In this document: piece after piece, positions 45,215 to 57,319 of the stretch
How positions within the stretch are numbered: position 1 is the stretch's first letter
Layout: each line of letters begins with the position of its first letter
Source: Isoetes taiwanensis
Taxonomy: Eukaryota; Streptophyta; Lycopodiopsida; Isoetales; Isoetaceae
Length of the DNA stretch: 64,000 nucleotides
Assembly (NCBI GenBank): GCA_021234155.1
Contig: JAJEKV010000058.1
Location: forward strand, 2,655,060-2,719,059
Direction: 5' to 3'
Made by a program: the position numbers and the translations under genes
Notes under the pieces: model-generated
What the model saw: the letters and a program-made list of their open reading frames with translations, nothing else
Databases searched by the model: none
What the model was told of the DNA's origin: nothing

Positions 45215-47390
45215 CTTTATGCATATGTAATTTACTTTGCAGAAAATTGAAACCAACACACTCTTATAAATGTTTTCGAGATGTCACCACATGCATGCAG
45301 ATCCAACAAGTTCTCATTAATTCATCTTTAAGTTCCACATCCTTATCTATAAGTATTATGCCCTGTTACAAGTTGCCGTGTTGCCATAACTTTCGTGTGA
45401 GTTTAGTGTATTCACATATCATTTGTATGATTACATTCTTTAACAACTTTAAACCATCTGTCGGACCTGTTTGAACCTGTTTGTATTATCTGTTCTATTT
45501 CCTTAACATTGAAGCAGCTGAAGCGAGGATTTATTTCCTCACAAATACATGGCCGCTAAAATTCCATTTTCCATTGTCTTTGTTATGACATCAAATCTCA
45601 CTTTGTTTAAATAGGTAATCTTGAACTAGATGAGTTTCAACTTTTAATTATGTTTGAACAAAGAGACACATGCCCTTTTAGCAATTCCTGAATTTTCCAC
45701 CCTTCCCTTAAATGCTTACAGAAGCCTCACTCTTCTTTATTTGGGCAATCTCTGCACAATGGCTAGCCTTTAAAGGTTTCCTTATCTGTGATGTTTTGGT
45801 ATTTTCTCAGATTCTCTGAAACCTAGGCCATTTCCAAGAGTGGCACATACTTGAAATGCCCAGTATTGTTAAGTGTAAATCAGCTTATTGAGAAAAAATG
45901 GAAAAGGTAAAACGTCTTTTTAAGCTACATTCCCAAATCAACATCCTTTCACTTAATCCATGTTATTGTAAATATGGCCCATTCTTTTCGAGCAGCAACT
46001 TATGTATAACAACTGAAAGAAAATGCATTATCAACAACTGAAAAAAAAATGTATTAACAACAATTGAGGCCCGTTATTAACAACTTGAGCCCATTCCTAG
46101 AAGCTTTGAAGAGCTTCTAGCTCAAACCAATGTCAATGCCAAGATAAATTGTATTCCTGCCGTGGAATGATAAATCAGTTGCACCGGTTGTGATATCTTG
46201 TATTCCTAACATGAAATGATAAATTTCAAGGTTGTGATATATTATATTCCTAACATGGAATGATAAACTTCAAAAGTTGCATCTGTTATGACTTTTGAAT
46301 CAAATGTGATGAAAAGATTTTTTATGTCTTTTTATTTATTTCTTCAACTTGCATATTTTCGAATGTTGTGCATGTATTTTCTCCAAATTGTGTATGGTTA
46401 CTTAATAAGCCATATTTTAACACACTATCAGTTTAGATGTCACATTCAATATAGATGAATGTCATGGATCTCATGACCACACATTGTGCATGAGCATTCA
46501 CTTTGCAAATGTCAGTTCATAGGGTGTCCGATGATTCAATAAAATGAAAATAAAATTGGCTCAGCAATCCTGGTGCATACACGTAACAAAGGATGCATAT
46601 TCGACTAGGCATTTCCTCTTAGTTAGGCACAAAGGCATGCTCCCAACTCCAATAGATAAATATTTTCTCTTAATTAGCCTACCCAAAAAAAAAAAAAAAA
46701 AAAAAAAAAGCAAAGCATACTCCGAACTCCAATACATTGGTATGCAATCATTGGTGGACTTAAAGTGAACAACCACATCAAATCCAAAGGTGGACACAAT
46801 GCACATTGTAACAAGATATGACCACTCAAATTTAATTAAAAAAGACATATGGATGCATTTGACTACATCGCTCGAGATATCTTCTTGAAATTTTTCTTTT
46901 ATTTATAAATGCATTTGACTACATAGTCAATAAACAGACGGAATATGCTACATGTGTCTTCTTGACATTTGTATTGTTATGGTTGTCCATCTGGAAGATT
47001 TGTCCACATGGCTATATTTTATACTTAATTGTTAGATAGGCTTAAGCCAACAAATTAGCATGAAATCTGCATTAATGGCTCTCTTTTAGTATCATTTCAA
47101 TGTCTAGCACCAAAACAATCCAATACAAAACAATGAGACTACCTCAAATTCAACGCCGCATCCTCTCATTTGTAAGGTTACACAAGATCATTTAATTATC
47201 CACCCCTGTACTTATATACAACTCAAAATGAAAGTCATAAGAATCCATATTACATCTACCAGAAGAAATAAGTAGTTATCCAAATGCAACAACAGATAAC
47301 AACATCATCTACAAATGCAAGGAATTAAGTTCAATTCCTTTGATAGAACCGTATTTATGCTCGGCAACGCCGGGCACCCGTTACTAGTAT
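45215..47390. other. Spacer between direct repeats; short A-tailed insert
   Basis: No gene was recognised. An A-run of about 25 bases at 46685-46709 ends a roughly 50-bp segment bracketed by two versions of GCATGCTCCCAACTCCAATA (about 46634 and 46716). It may be a tiny retroposed insert with an eroded target duplication. Confidence 0.45.
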
Positions 47391-48704
47391 AATATAAAAA
47401 GTGTTCTGTGAATATTGATGTGTTGTTATCTGTAAATTCTCATCAAACAACAATTCCCCCCCAAAAGCAAAGGAAAAGGTACAACACCTATTAAATTCAA
47501 GGTAAAACCTGTACTTTTGCATAAAAGCATCTCATACACCACAACAATATATTCAAGAAGGGGTGCAAAAGTGGCGTGCCTTTTGGAACGTACATAAACC
47601 CAATTTAAATGAATGATGGTTAAAGGTGGCTAAGTGCAGAATTATCCCCACAAATGATATTGCAGAAATGGGAATATGCAAGCTCACCATGTGTATTAAT
47701 GGAATTCGACATTGAGCAAGGGCGCTTTATGCTAATGATGTAGAGAGCGTTAATGACAAAGATTGCGACTTAGAGAAACAAAGGGTAAGGTTCAAATCCT
47801 TCATCCCCTCCTCCCCCAATGGCACAAGTATCTTATTCTTGTACATATACATACTTTGGGAATTAGCTCTCCTCCAATGACATAGGAGCAACCCATAACG
47901 CCGAGCACCTTGTTTAAGAATGACATCAAGCTCAATAACGGCAGACTTAAACTTTTAACAAAGAAAATCAAATGAATGAAGGGGTGTGTGCCATGCGAAG
48001 TGGAACAAGAAGCAACAATGCAAAATGGTGACCCAAAAACGACAAATTCATTTCATTTATTGGAGGTAGAAATCCCTCGGTCTTATTTCGGCTTGTTTCA
48101 CCCCAACACGAAATCATTATATCCAAAGGATATGCTTAGATATGCTCGTGCCTTATGCAGAATTCTATATATGGTCAAAATATAGATCAACATGACATTG
48201 AATAACTTGAATTTAGCTCAACAGCAATAGGATCATGATGTAAGGTTAAAACAAGAGTATCAAAGTTTCGAAGGTAATACGTAATATAAATTTCCTACAA
48301 AAGGCAAGCATTTTCTCAAATCAGAAAGGGAAGAAAAATATAGGGCTACGTAAACTACGCCAAGGACCTATTTTTGAATCAATAATGGCTGCCCTTTTAC
48401 TGACAGGTGCCTTTTTGGACCATAAAGGATTTCCCCAAGACTTTCTTTCCCAGAAAGGGGAGGCTGTTTTCCAGGAGCTCGCTTCTAGTTTGTGCTGTGG
48501 CGCGCGCCAGCAGAATTTGTGGCCGATTTGCCGAAGATTAGGGTCCAATTTGATTAAGTTCTACCAGTATTTTCTCCGCTTATAAGGTTAGACTTTCATC
48601 CATTACTGATCTTCTCCACATAGCCACAAGCTTCAACAAATTTGCAGCTTCAAATTGGAAATTTTGATCAGGCCTTTGTCTCCGGAACACCCAAATTTGA
48701 CTTT
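47391..48704 (+). repeat. Direct repeat, copy 2, abutting SDP6
   Basis: The second copy of the 1.2-kb repeat ends 185 bp before the SDP6 start codon. It carries about 130 bp near 47740-47890 that copy 1 lacks, including a B-box-like GGTTCAAATCC, so copy 1 may have suffered deletions. Because it lies directly upstream of SDP6, it is likely to include that gene's promoter or 5' UTR. Confidence 0.9.
48385..48585 (+). other. 66-codon upstream ORF, possibly in the SDP6 leader
   Basis: An ATG ORF (MAALLLTGAFLDHKGFPQ..., ending QYFLRL) ends 304 bases before the SDP6 ATG. Its counterpart in copy 1 of the direct repeat (44895-45095) has the same length with six or seven amino-acid differences and no stop or frameshift. 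That may reflect recent duplication rather than selection. If transcribed with SDP6 it would be an upstream ORF. No family was recognised. Confidence 0.3.
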
Positions 48705-48889
48705 TGGGTCCAACCCAATATTTATGTATCTTATGTTGTGAAAGCTTGGTATAAATTCCGGCACTGCTCCATCGGAACAAATTATAGAAGATCACTGCAA
48801 GTTATCTGTTTTCTAGTTTTACCACGGGGATGAATCACAGAAAAAGGTTTGTGAAAAGTTCTGCCTAATAAAATCAAGATCAGATTGAG

Positions 48890-51617
48890 ATGGCGATGCT
48901 TGGGAGGGGGAGGATGCTGCGGCGTCTGGCCCTTGGAGCAGCACTGGGATCGGCAGTGGTGGCTTTAGGATATGACAAGTTTCGAGTATATGGAAGAGAA
49001 CAGGGTAGCATAGAGAGTATAAAGGATCGGCTGTTGTATTATGACCTTCCATCAAGGTCAGTTCAAGAAGCAGCCTTAAAGGGCACTAGCCTAATAAACC
49101 CGTTGGATATGTTGGTAATTGGTGGAGGGGCTACGGGGTGTGGTGTTGCTTTGGATGCTTCAACACGGGGATTGCGCGTAGGTCTTGTGGAAAGAGAAGA
49201 CTTTGGTGCTGGGACCTCCTCTCGTTCCACTAAACTTATCCATGGAGGTAGGATGGTTTCTTATTTTTTGTATTGTTTGAGTCACATAGCAATAAGAACT
49301 GTAGGATGGTAGAAACTGATTAAAGGACTTGCAATTAAAATGTTGAAACCAAAAGAATTGTCCTTTCTGGTGAGTCTAAGCAACATTAATCTACTATGAT
49401 TTCTAATTTACAACTTGAGATGCAGGTGTCAGGTATTTGGAGAAAGCTGTTTTCCATCTGGACTTTGGAGAACTCAAGCTAGTTTTCCATGCACTTGCAG
49501 AGCGTGCCCGAATGATTCAGAATGCTCCCCATTTGTGCCATCCATTGGCAACAATGACTCCATGTTATGACTGGTGGGAGATTCCTTATTATTGGGCGGG
49601 GCTCAAACTTTATGATTTAATATCTTTAGCAGGGCGCCAAATACTTCATGTTTCCAGGTATCATACTGCCAAAGCATCAATGGAGTTCTTTCCTACGCTT
49701 GCTAAAGAGGGGGCTGATGGGAAAACACTGAAGGGAACTGTAGTCTATTATGATGGTCAAATGGATGACTCTCGTGTCAATGTTTCATTGGCATGCACTG
49801 CAGCTGTTGCAGGAGCTATTACTTTGAATCATGCTGAGGTCACATCTTTGTTGAAAGATGAGGTCACAGGCCGTGTTAATGGTGCCCGAATTAGAAATCA
49901 CTTGACAGGAAAGGAGTTTGATGTTTATGCCAAAGTTGTAGTGAATGCTGCAGGTCCTTTCTGTGATGAAGTGAGAAAATTGTCAGACCGGGATGCGAAA
50001 CCTATTATTGCTCCTAGTAGTGGGGTACATGTTGTCCTTCCTGACTACTATTCCTCTACAGACATGGGCTTAATAGTACCCAAGACAAAGGATGGACGAG
50101 TTGTCTTTGTGCTGCCATGGCAGGGAAGGACGCTTGCAGGGACTACAGACTCTAGCACAAAAATCACGATGTATCCTGAACCTCATGAGGAAGAAATTCA
50201 GTTCATTTTGGACGCCATCACTGACTACTTGTGTATAAAGGTAGGCCTATATATGCTTCTTTTTTTTGTCCATGTTGAATTGTGAGCTATAATTGTCGTT
50301 CCGTAGTTTACAAGCATGAAATAATAGTGAAGGATGCTGTCTCATTTGGTGCGTTCAAGTATATTTACCTGCTCCTATTTTCATGGATTTTTAGGTCCGC
50401 CGAGATGATGTTTTGTCTGCATGGAGTGGTATAAGACCTTTGGCAAGTAATCCATCAGTTACAGACACAGCAAGCATCTCAAGGGATCACGTTGTCAGTA
50501 TTGGATCAGATGGAATGGTGACCATTACAGGAGGAAAATGGACAACATACAGGAGGTATTTTGTTGAGCAAAATATGGAGTTAGCTAAAAAAATATAATG
50601 TCATGTCCTTTTTAAATTAAGGTAGGAAACTTAACAACTATGGAGATCTGATTAAAAGGAGATGGAAAGGACTTCTTATGGTACTTCAAAATATTTGTAT
50701 TTCTGACTAAGGAAAGGGTTAAGTTAAAAATGTAAATGGCCAATGTATACCCAGGAGCTTTTCATTCACTAATTGAAAGTATACTTGTTAGTATGATTTT
50801 CGTCTTATCATGGTAAATAAATGTGCGTATAATGGATAGAGTAAGAGTATGCTGTTTAAGTCAGAAAATCAATGAAGGGGTGTGATTTTAGAACATGTGA
50901 GCTTTTTGCTGGATAGCTTCAATGTAAAATTTTATTAGAGGTCACTTACCAGGTGGCATGTCTTTTCAGTATGGCCCAGGATGCAGTGGATGCTGCTATC
51001 AAGAGTGCTGGTCTTTCTCCAACAAATGGTTGTATAACGGAGGACCTTCTACTAGTTGGAGCTGAGGGATGGGATGGTGCATATTTTACGACTTTGGCCC
51101 AACAATACGTTCGAATGAAGAGGAACTACAGTGGAAAGATTGTCCCTGCGGAAATGGATACAGTTTCCGCCAAGCACTTGGCTCATGCATATGGTAACTT
51201 GGCGCCACGAGTTGCTTCAATTGCACAGGTATTAGCTGCTTAGTTGGAATTGTCTCACAAGTAGATTTTCTGATTTGTTTAGGTTTTCTAATATATTGTG
51301 TTTGGACTCCCTAGAATGAAGCCTTAGGCAAGCGTCTTGTCCATGGGTATCCATATCTGGAAGCAGAAGTTGCCTACTGTGCAAGAAATGAGTACTGTGA
51401 ATCTGCAGCAGATTTCATAGCAAGAAGATCTAGACTAGCATTTTTGGATACAGATGCGGCTCTCAAGGCACTGCCTCGTGTTGTTGAGATATTGGCCCAG
51501 GAACACAAATGGGATAGAACAAGGAAAAGGGAAGAATTAGCCAAATCAAGGGTCTTCCTAGAAACATTTAAAGCAAGAAAGAACACTGATTCAAAGCATA
51601 AGTTGGTGAGATGGTGA
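48890..51617 (+). CDS. SDP6: FAD-dependent glycerol-3-phosphate dehydrogenase, mitochondrial
   Basis: Five exons (48890-49247, 49426-50240, 50395-50555, 50970-51228, 51315-51617) join with GT-AG borders and matching phases to give 631 residues, close to the roughly 630 of Arabidopsis SDP6. The enzyme oxidises glycerol-3-phosphate to dihydroxyacetone phosphate at the mitochondrial inner membrane and passes electrons to ubiquinone, linking lipid-derived glycerol to respiration and gluconeogenesis. The N-terminus ([20 protein letters not shown]) is basic and then hydrophobic, as expected for import. The dinucleotide-binding motif [16 protein letters not shown] lies near residue 75, followed by [20 protein letters not shown]. 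Later blocks include [30 protein letters not shown] and [20 protein letters not shown]. The ATG has G at -3 and +4. AATAAA signals lie at 51884 and 52017. No defect is visible. Confidence 0.96.
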
Positions 51618-53627
51618 TGGTTCATGCACATTTGCAATGTACATACCTCAACCAAAAGCTTCAAATTTGGAATAGATTTGTTTTGTTTTTCTGGAGAAGT
51701 CTTGCATAGATTTGTATTGGTTCAAAATGTTCAGTTGACAAATTTGAATATACCTAGAAGTGCATTATACCCAAGAGGAGCAGCTCATATGGAAGGAAAG
51801 GAGATAATCATGAGGTTTACCTATTTATCGTTGCTGAAAAGAGTTTTTGGTGGAGTCCCTGTCACGTGTATCTGCTTGGGGGCAATAAAAGTCTATGCGA
51901 TTGGCGGCCGCAAACATATCTTCTTTAAATTATTTGTTCATTTGGAATACATTCTTTTAGGATCCTCATTCTTTGAAAATGTATTCATTTGGGATACATT
52001 TTAAAGAGACATATCCAATAAAGCTATGAAAGCTACAAACAGAAACTTCAATTTCAATACTTCAATCTGACGCAAGTTGGGGAAAGTTTCAATCTGAAGC
52101 AAGTTAATACAACTGTTAATACAACTGTTAAATGTCTCTTTATCTGTTAATACAACTTGCTTCTCATATCTTTATTGGGGAAAGTTTCAATCTGAAGTGT
52201 GAAATGGAACATTTGATGACAAATTTGAAATTGTGAGTAGTACAGAAACTATGAAGAAGTGGTTTAAACTTGGAGAAAGACAGCAACGGCATCAGCAAAA
52301 GACAGTGGTTAGAAGCTATGTCTTCGCTCTGCATTTTAAGATATTCTGTAATCATTAACCAAATAGTAATAAGAGTCAGAGTTCCAGGCTTGTTTATCGA
52401 AAGACTTAGTTTTGTTAAATATTGAATCTTTAACTCAGGTTAATAGGGTCAAACTCAGAATTCCTCTGTATTTGACCATAACAGAGGCCAAACCAAAAGC
52501 AAGATGTCGCAAGCGAAATATTGGCAACGTGGAAGACACAATCGAAATGATTTTGTAGATGCTACAAAAGCTACACTACTTTGAAGAAGTGTTTAAAATA
52601 TTTAATAGCAGCAATATATATTGTACATTCAATTATTCATTTATTATCTGTCCAAATTTTCTTCATGTTCTTAAAGGGTGCCGTGACTTTTTGGTTCGTA
52701 TGAGAAGCAAGTTGTATTAACAGATGTTGGCTTAATCATTTAAGCAGTTATAAATTTTTACAAGAATTTATCTAACATATCTCACATCTGGTGCAATTAA
52801 GACACAAGTTGCTATTTTTGGGATCCTAGTTGACTTCATGACCAACTTTACTATTTGAGGATCAAGTTGGTTGACTAAACCAACTATTGCTATTTTGGAA
52901 AACCAGGTCAACTTCGGTTTTAAACTTGATATTTGGGACCTCTAGCCATGAAAGCTGCTTTGGTAAAAACTTATATTATGGGGCATTCTGTCAATGTGGT
53001 TTCACTCTTGGGCTGCTTATGTGCAGTGTTGGCAATCCTTTTAAACCCTTTCGGAAATTTCCTATTGTTTCCTCCAATAGTCGGATTTTTCCAGTTCCCA
53101 AACGGAAATTTGTATTACCCTTATACAAATAGGAAATTTTGCTACGATGCACAAAATTATAGAACTCGGATCAATGTTTCAAATTCAAAGTTTGACATTC
53201 AAAATGTTTACATATAGGAATTCTCCAATTCAAAGTTCCACACAAAATTATCACGATGAAAGTTCCACACAAAATTCTCACAGTTCAAAGTTTCAAATTC
53301 TTCCAACCCACAACTCCAACTCTAGAACTCCAGAATTCTAGTAATTCCAACTCCAAAATTTCAATTCTTCATAACAACTGCAGGGATTACACTTAACAGT
53401 TGATTTGCAATCATCCCAAAAACAGAAAGTGCGTCTTGTGAAACTTCCAGAATTGCTAATAACAGGGGCTTGAAATTTTCCAAGTGCTCGTGCACTCTCA
53501 GGGTACGCCAAACTTAATTCCTTGTGAAAATCCTCATCATACTCATCCTCGACTATATCATAATAGACTATACTTGTTAAACCATCATCATCTGATTTTC
53601 GATCATTGCGAATGAGCTAACAAAATT
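51618..53627. other. SDP6 3' flank and spacer
   Basis: The first 400 bases probably contain the SDP6 3' UTR. Further on, 53040-53340 is rich in short repeated words such as AAAGTTCCACACAAAATT. No other gene was recognised. Confidence 0.5.
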
Positions 53628-53819
53628 CTACACACTTGACACACCTGCTAGAGGAGCCTTCTGCACAACTGATATACCTACTGCTTCAACTGACACACTT
53701 TCTACAGATGACTGATTCTCTTGCTGAAAACTAAAGTCTACGCTCGCAAATATGTTTCTCCAATTTTGGATGCATGACTCTGGAACTGCTGCTAGTAATC
53801 CGGCTCTTTGAAATCTCAT
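53628..53819 (-). CDS. Possible terminal exon, unrecognised protein
   Basis: After an AATTTGCAG acceptor the minus strand reads MRFQRAGLLAAVPESCIQNW, then IFASVDFSFQQENQSS and VSVEAVGISVVQKAPLAG, to a stop at 53628. Composition is protein-like. A possible microexon further up (LGVNPNVLSG before GTAAAT, near 53930) could precede it. No family was recognised. Confidence 0.3.
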   Translation of the reverse strand: MRFQRAGLLAAVPESCIQNWRNIFASVDFSFQQENQSSVESVSVEAVGISVVQKAPLAGVSSV

Positions 53820-54109
53820 CTGCAAATTATTAATAACATCATATATTAGAAAAGTATTAGAAAAGAGATAGAAAGAAAAAAAAAAGAAAAAACAAAAATG
53901 CATAGCAAATTCATTTACCAGACAGAACATTTGGGTTAACTCCAAGAGCTGTCATCAACATTAGTTGGATTTGATATGAAATCTATACATTTATCCATCT
54001 TCAAATCAAGTGTATGATCGTATCTACCATGAAAACGATTAAAAAAATACATAGAAAACAATAAATAGAAGTAAACATTAAATTACTTACTTTCATAGGA
54101 ATCATGATT

Positions 54110-54281
54110 TTATGGCCCGTAATATTCGCCAACTTCCGTTGGAACGTTCGCACCAGACAGGTGAGAAACTAATGGCACACGACCACACTTAGTACAAATT
54201 TGAGTGTTAGGCCCTATGACAGTCCCCATAACCTTTAACCACTTTGAAATGTTGTTCGCCCAATTGCAGTGATAGCATACC
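54110..54281 (-). pseudogene. Zinc-ribbon-like fragment
   Basis: The minus strand reads CYHCNWANNISKWLKVMGTV, IGPNTQICTKCGRVPLVSHL and then a frame that stops at EYYGP. Two CxxC pairs 29-30 residues apart suggest a zinc ribbon. An alternative frame continues to a GTAAGT donor (HKIMIPMK), so a one-base indel has probably broken it. It may belong with the exon at 53628-53819. Unrecognised otherwise. Confidence 0.35.
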
Positions 54282-54656
54282 AGATTTACAAATAAACATA
54301 AGCATTTAAAATAGCAAATACACTTAAAAATACAAGAAATTTATCGCGGCAGCCAAGGCCACTGCGAACATTTCTCTTTCCTATCTCTTTGTTGCCCGAA
54401 CATTTCTCTTTTTCATCCTTTTGTCATCATAAACATAGCTTGGCCCCTTCAAATGTTTCACTTTTCTATTCCTTTTATCTTCACTCAGAAGTATATTTGT
54501 TTCATATAACAACTTGAGAACACGTGGGATTTGAACCCGCAATGTTGCCGTATGTTCGTGTGCTCGTATGATAAATAGGTGTTGTTTCAAGTACTATGAG
54601 ATTCTCATTTTATGCATTTCTTTTTTCCTTTCTACATTTTTTCTTTTTTCTTTCTA

Positions 54657-55040
54657 CCACCCGATAATAGTCAGTGGGTTCTGAGCCTGGATGGGGGTCG
54701 CCCTAAACCAATGGCCGGACCATTGGACCACCAACATGGTGGGCTTTTCTATCCATTCTTCATTGTGCACCATCTGGTGATAGTCAGTGGGTTTTGAGCC
54801 TGGATGGGGGTTGCACACAACCAATGGCCTGACCACTAGACCACCATCGCGTTGGGCTTTTTTGTCCATTCTTTACTTTGCACCATCCGATGATAGTCAA
54901 TGGGTTGTAAGTCTCGTTGGGGATAATGGCCTGACCACTAGACCATCACCACGGTGGGCTTTTTTATCCATTCTCTATACTGGGCGGAGATCGCCCATAA
55001 CCAATGGCTTGACCACTACACAAACACCGTGATGGACATC
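54657..55040 (-). repeat. Tandem array of tRNA-like units, about 112 bp each
   Basis: Units start at 54657, 54768 and 54881, with a partial one from about 54977. On the minus strand each contains a Pol III A-box-like TGGTCTAGTGGTCAGGCC or close variant. The first two also carry a degenerate B box, GGCTCARAACCC, about 40 bases on. The A-box region resembles the D-arm of plant tRNAs. No anticodon or acceptor stem could be folded by eye, so these are tRNA-derived repeats rather than tRNA genes. Confidence 0.65.
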
Positions 55041-57319
55041 CCTTTCTTTGAACTGAATAGGACCTTATGGTAATCGAACAAACAGACCATCTATCATTCG
55101 GACCTTTGGCTCTTGGTGAGAGTATCTTTCAAGAAGGTGATTTGCCTGTATTGGCACCCTGCGCTAATGCACCGAATAGTATAAGTGCTTTGAATGGCGT
55201 TAATGCTTCTGTGGCTGGTACCTCGGCTCCTCCTGATGCCAATTCTAATAAAGATCAGCCTCGTGCGCTTCCTTGGAGGTCCTTAACTCCTGGAGTAAAT
55301 GCTAGCAGGGAGCGTTTTAGTGATTGGATCAAGAAGGACCTGTCGTCAACTACTTCTGCAATTCGTATTGCTACAATTATTGATGTGATGATTCAAGATA
55401 GTAAAAAAGATCTCAGTAACCTCTTGCGTCTGTTAAGGGCAAAGGAGACTCAGTTGGAGCTTCAACTACCTCCTGTTGAAGTTTTTTATCAGCCTGAAAT
55501 GCATAAGTATACTCTTCAAGCGTCTGAGTACAATATGGTTGAGATGGATCATGATTTGGACAAGAAATGTATTGGTAATTTGATGTCGTTTAGTGTGGTT
55601 GGTTAAATACTGGAGCATTTCTTGATACTAGGAAGCTTGGTTATTGGTTGACTGGCCATCTTTGGAGAATAGGGCTACCACCTTATCGAACTTTAAAGAT
55701 GCTAGATAGAAAGTTCTTTTTGAGCAACTGGTGGCACGCGGTGTGGATCCAATGTAGAGTGATTATATTTTGTATCAGCCCTACTCGCCTAGATTTTCTC
55801 CTGCTATGGCTCATGCCCCTAAGATGCCATGTTTGTTTTCTATTCCTAATCTTCCTCCTAATCTCGTGGTACCGGAGTTTCTTATCAATATTGCTAATGG
55901 TCTGGGTACTCAGATGGCCCATTCTATTGTTGATGGAGCTAAAATTTGTGTCTCTCATCCTTCTGGTCGTGGTCTTCCCGACCGTGTGGTTGTCAAAAGT
56001 GGTCCTATTTTTTTAAAGTATGCCTTGCAATTGCTCAATGGTCTTCAGCTTGCTGACTTGTTTCCTCAACTTGCTCTGTTTGTAAATTTTCGTGCTAAGA
56101 GAGATCGCCTTGCAATGGTCCCTTCTTCCTCTGTGCCTCTTACTCAGTTGTGTCCCCTTTACATTCTGTTGTCCCTTCTGCTAATGCTACTGATACCTCT
56201 GTTGTCGCTAGTCCATCTGCTGCTAAAACCTCTATCCCATAGTAGATTATGCATACTCCCACTTTTGATGAGGGTGCTACAGAAGATCCAGGAGATGCAA
56301 TAGCGGCAAGAAAGTGTTCAGGAGCATCATGAAAATGCCCAAGAGGGATGGCAAAATGTGAATAAAAAAGGAGCTGCACGCAATAAGGCTAGTCAACACG
56401 CCTCTAATGTCATAGACGAGTCTGATACTTTGCGTGGAAGGGTGGAGCAGAGAGGAAGCTCTCCCTGGCCAGGTACCCAATAAAATAATTGGGGGGGGTA
56501 GAGTAGAGTAGAAGGCTCTCCCTCACCAAATGCTAAACAAAACAATGGAAGGGTGGAACAGAGGAGGCTCCCCTTGCCAATTTCCGGGGCCGAGATGGGC
56601 TGACCTCGCTCGAGAATCATGCGAGATGGACATGGTTGATGTTGGCTCTATTGGTATGGAGGTGGAACATAATAGTTAGAGCACATGAACCTTTTGTCTT
56701 GGAATGTGAGGGGAGTGGCTTCTTCCCCAAGTAGGTTATCTTTTTACATGTCTAAGTTTTCTACTACCTTTTGCTGCCTTCAAAAGCATAAATGCCGTTG
56801 AGGTGATGTACATAAAGTAGCTAATATGTTTGGATGTGACTATAATGTCTTAGTGTCTGCTGCTGATGCATCTAAGGCTGGTGTGTTTACTGCATGGAAG
56901 TCCTCTGTGAATGTCACTTTTGCTCAAACAGATAGGTTTGGGCAGTGGATAATAGTTAAATGGAAAGACAAGGGCCAAGAATGGGGTTTGATAAATGTCT
57001 ATGCTCATAATAGACCTCGCTAGCGCGGTGCTTTATGGGCAACTATGAGGAGTAAAATTCTTCACCTTGGGCAGAATGTTGCATGGTTGCTGGTTGGAGA
57101 CTTTAACATGGTCGAGTTGGAAAGAGATAGAAGCAGTCGAGGTTCTGAAGTAGTGCAAAGGTTCGAACGGGGACAATGGTTATGTCTTTTGCATGATTGC
57201 TCGATTTTAGAGTTTGACGGTGATCAGTCGTTCATGTGGTGTAATGGTTGGACAAGAGTGGCAGAGCTTATGCAAGATCATGATAAAGGATACTTTAATA
57301 CTTGTGTAGCCGCTTTGCT

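Noticed and set aside
44014-48704. The two direct repeats as LTRs of a 4.7-kb element
   Set aside because: The repeats lack TG...CA ends, a polypurine tract, a primer-binding site and flanking target duplications.
54530-54600. tRNA-like B box (GGGTTCAAATCC, minus strand)
   Set aside because: Only a weak 5-bp acceptor pairing could be drawn, and the A box is missing.
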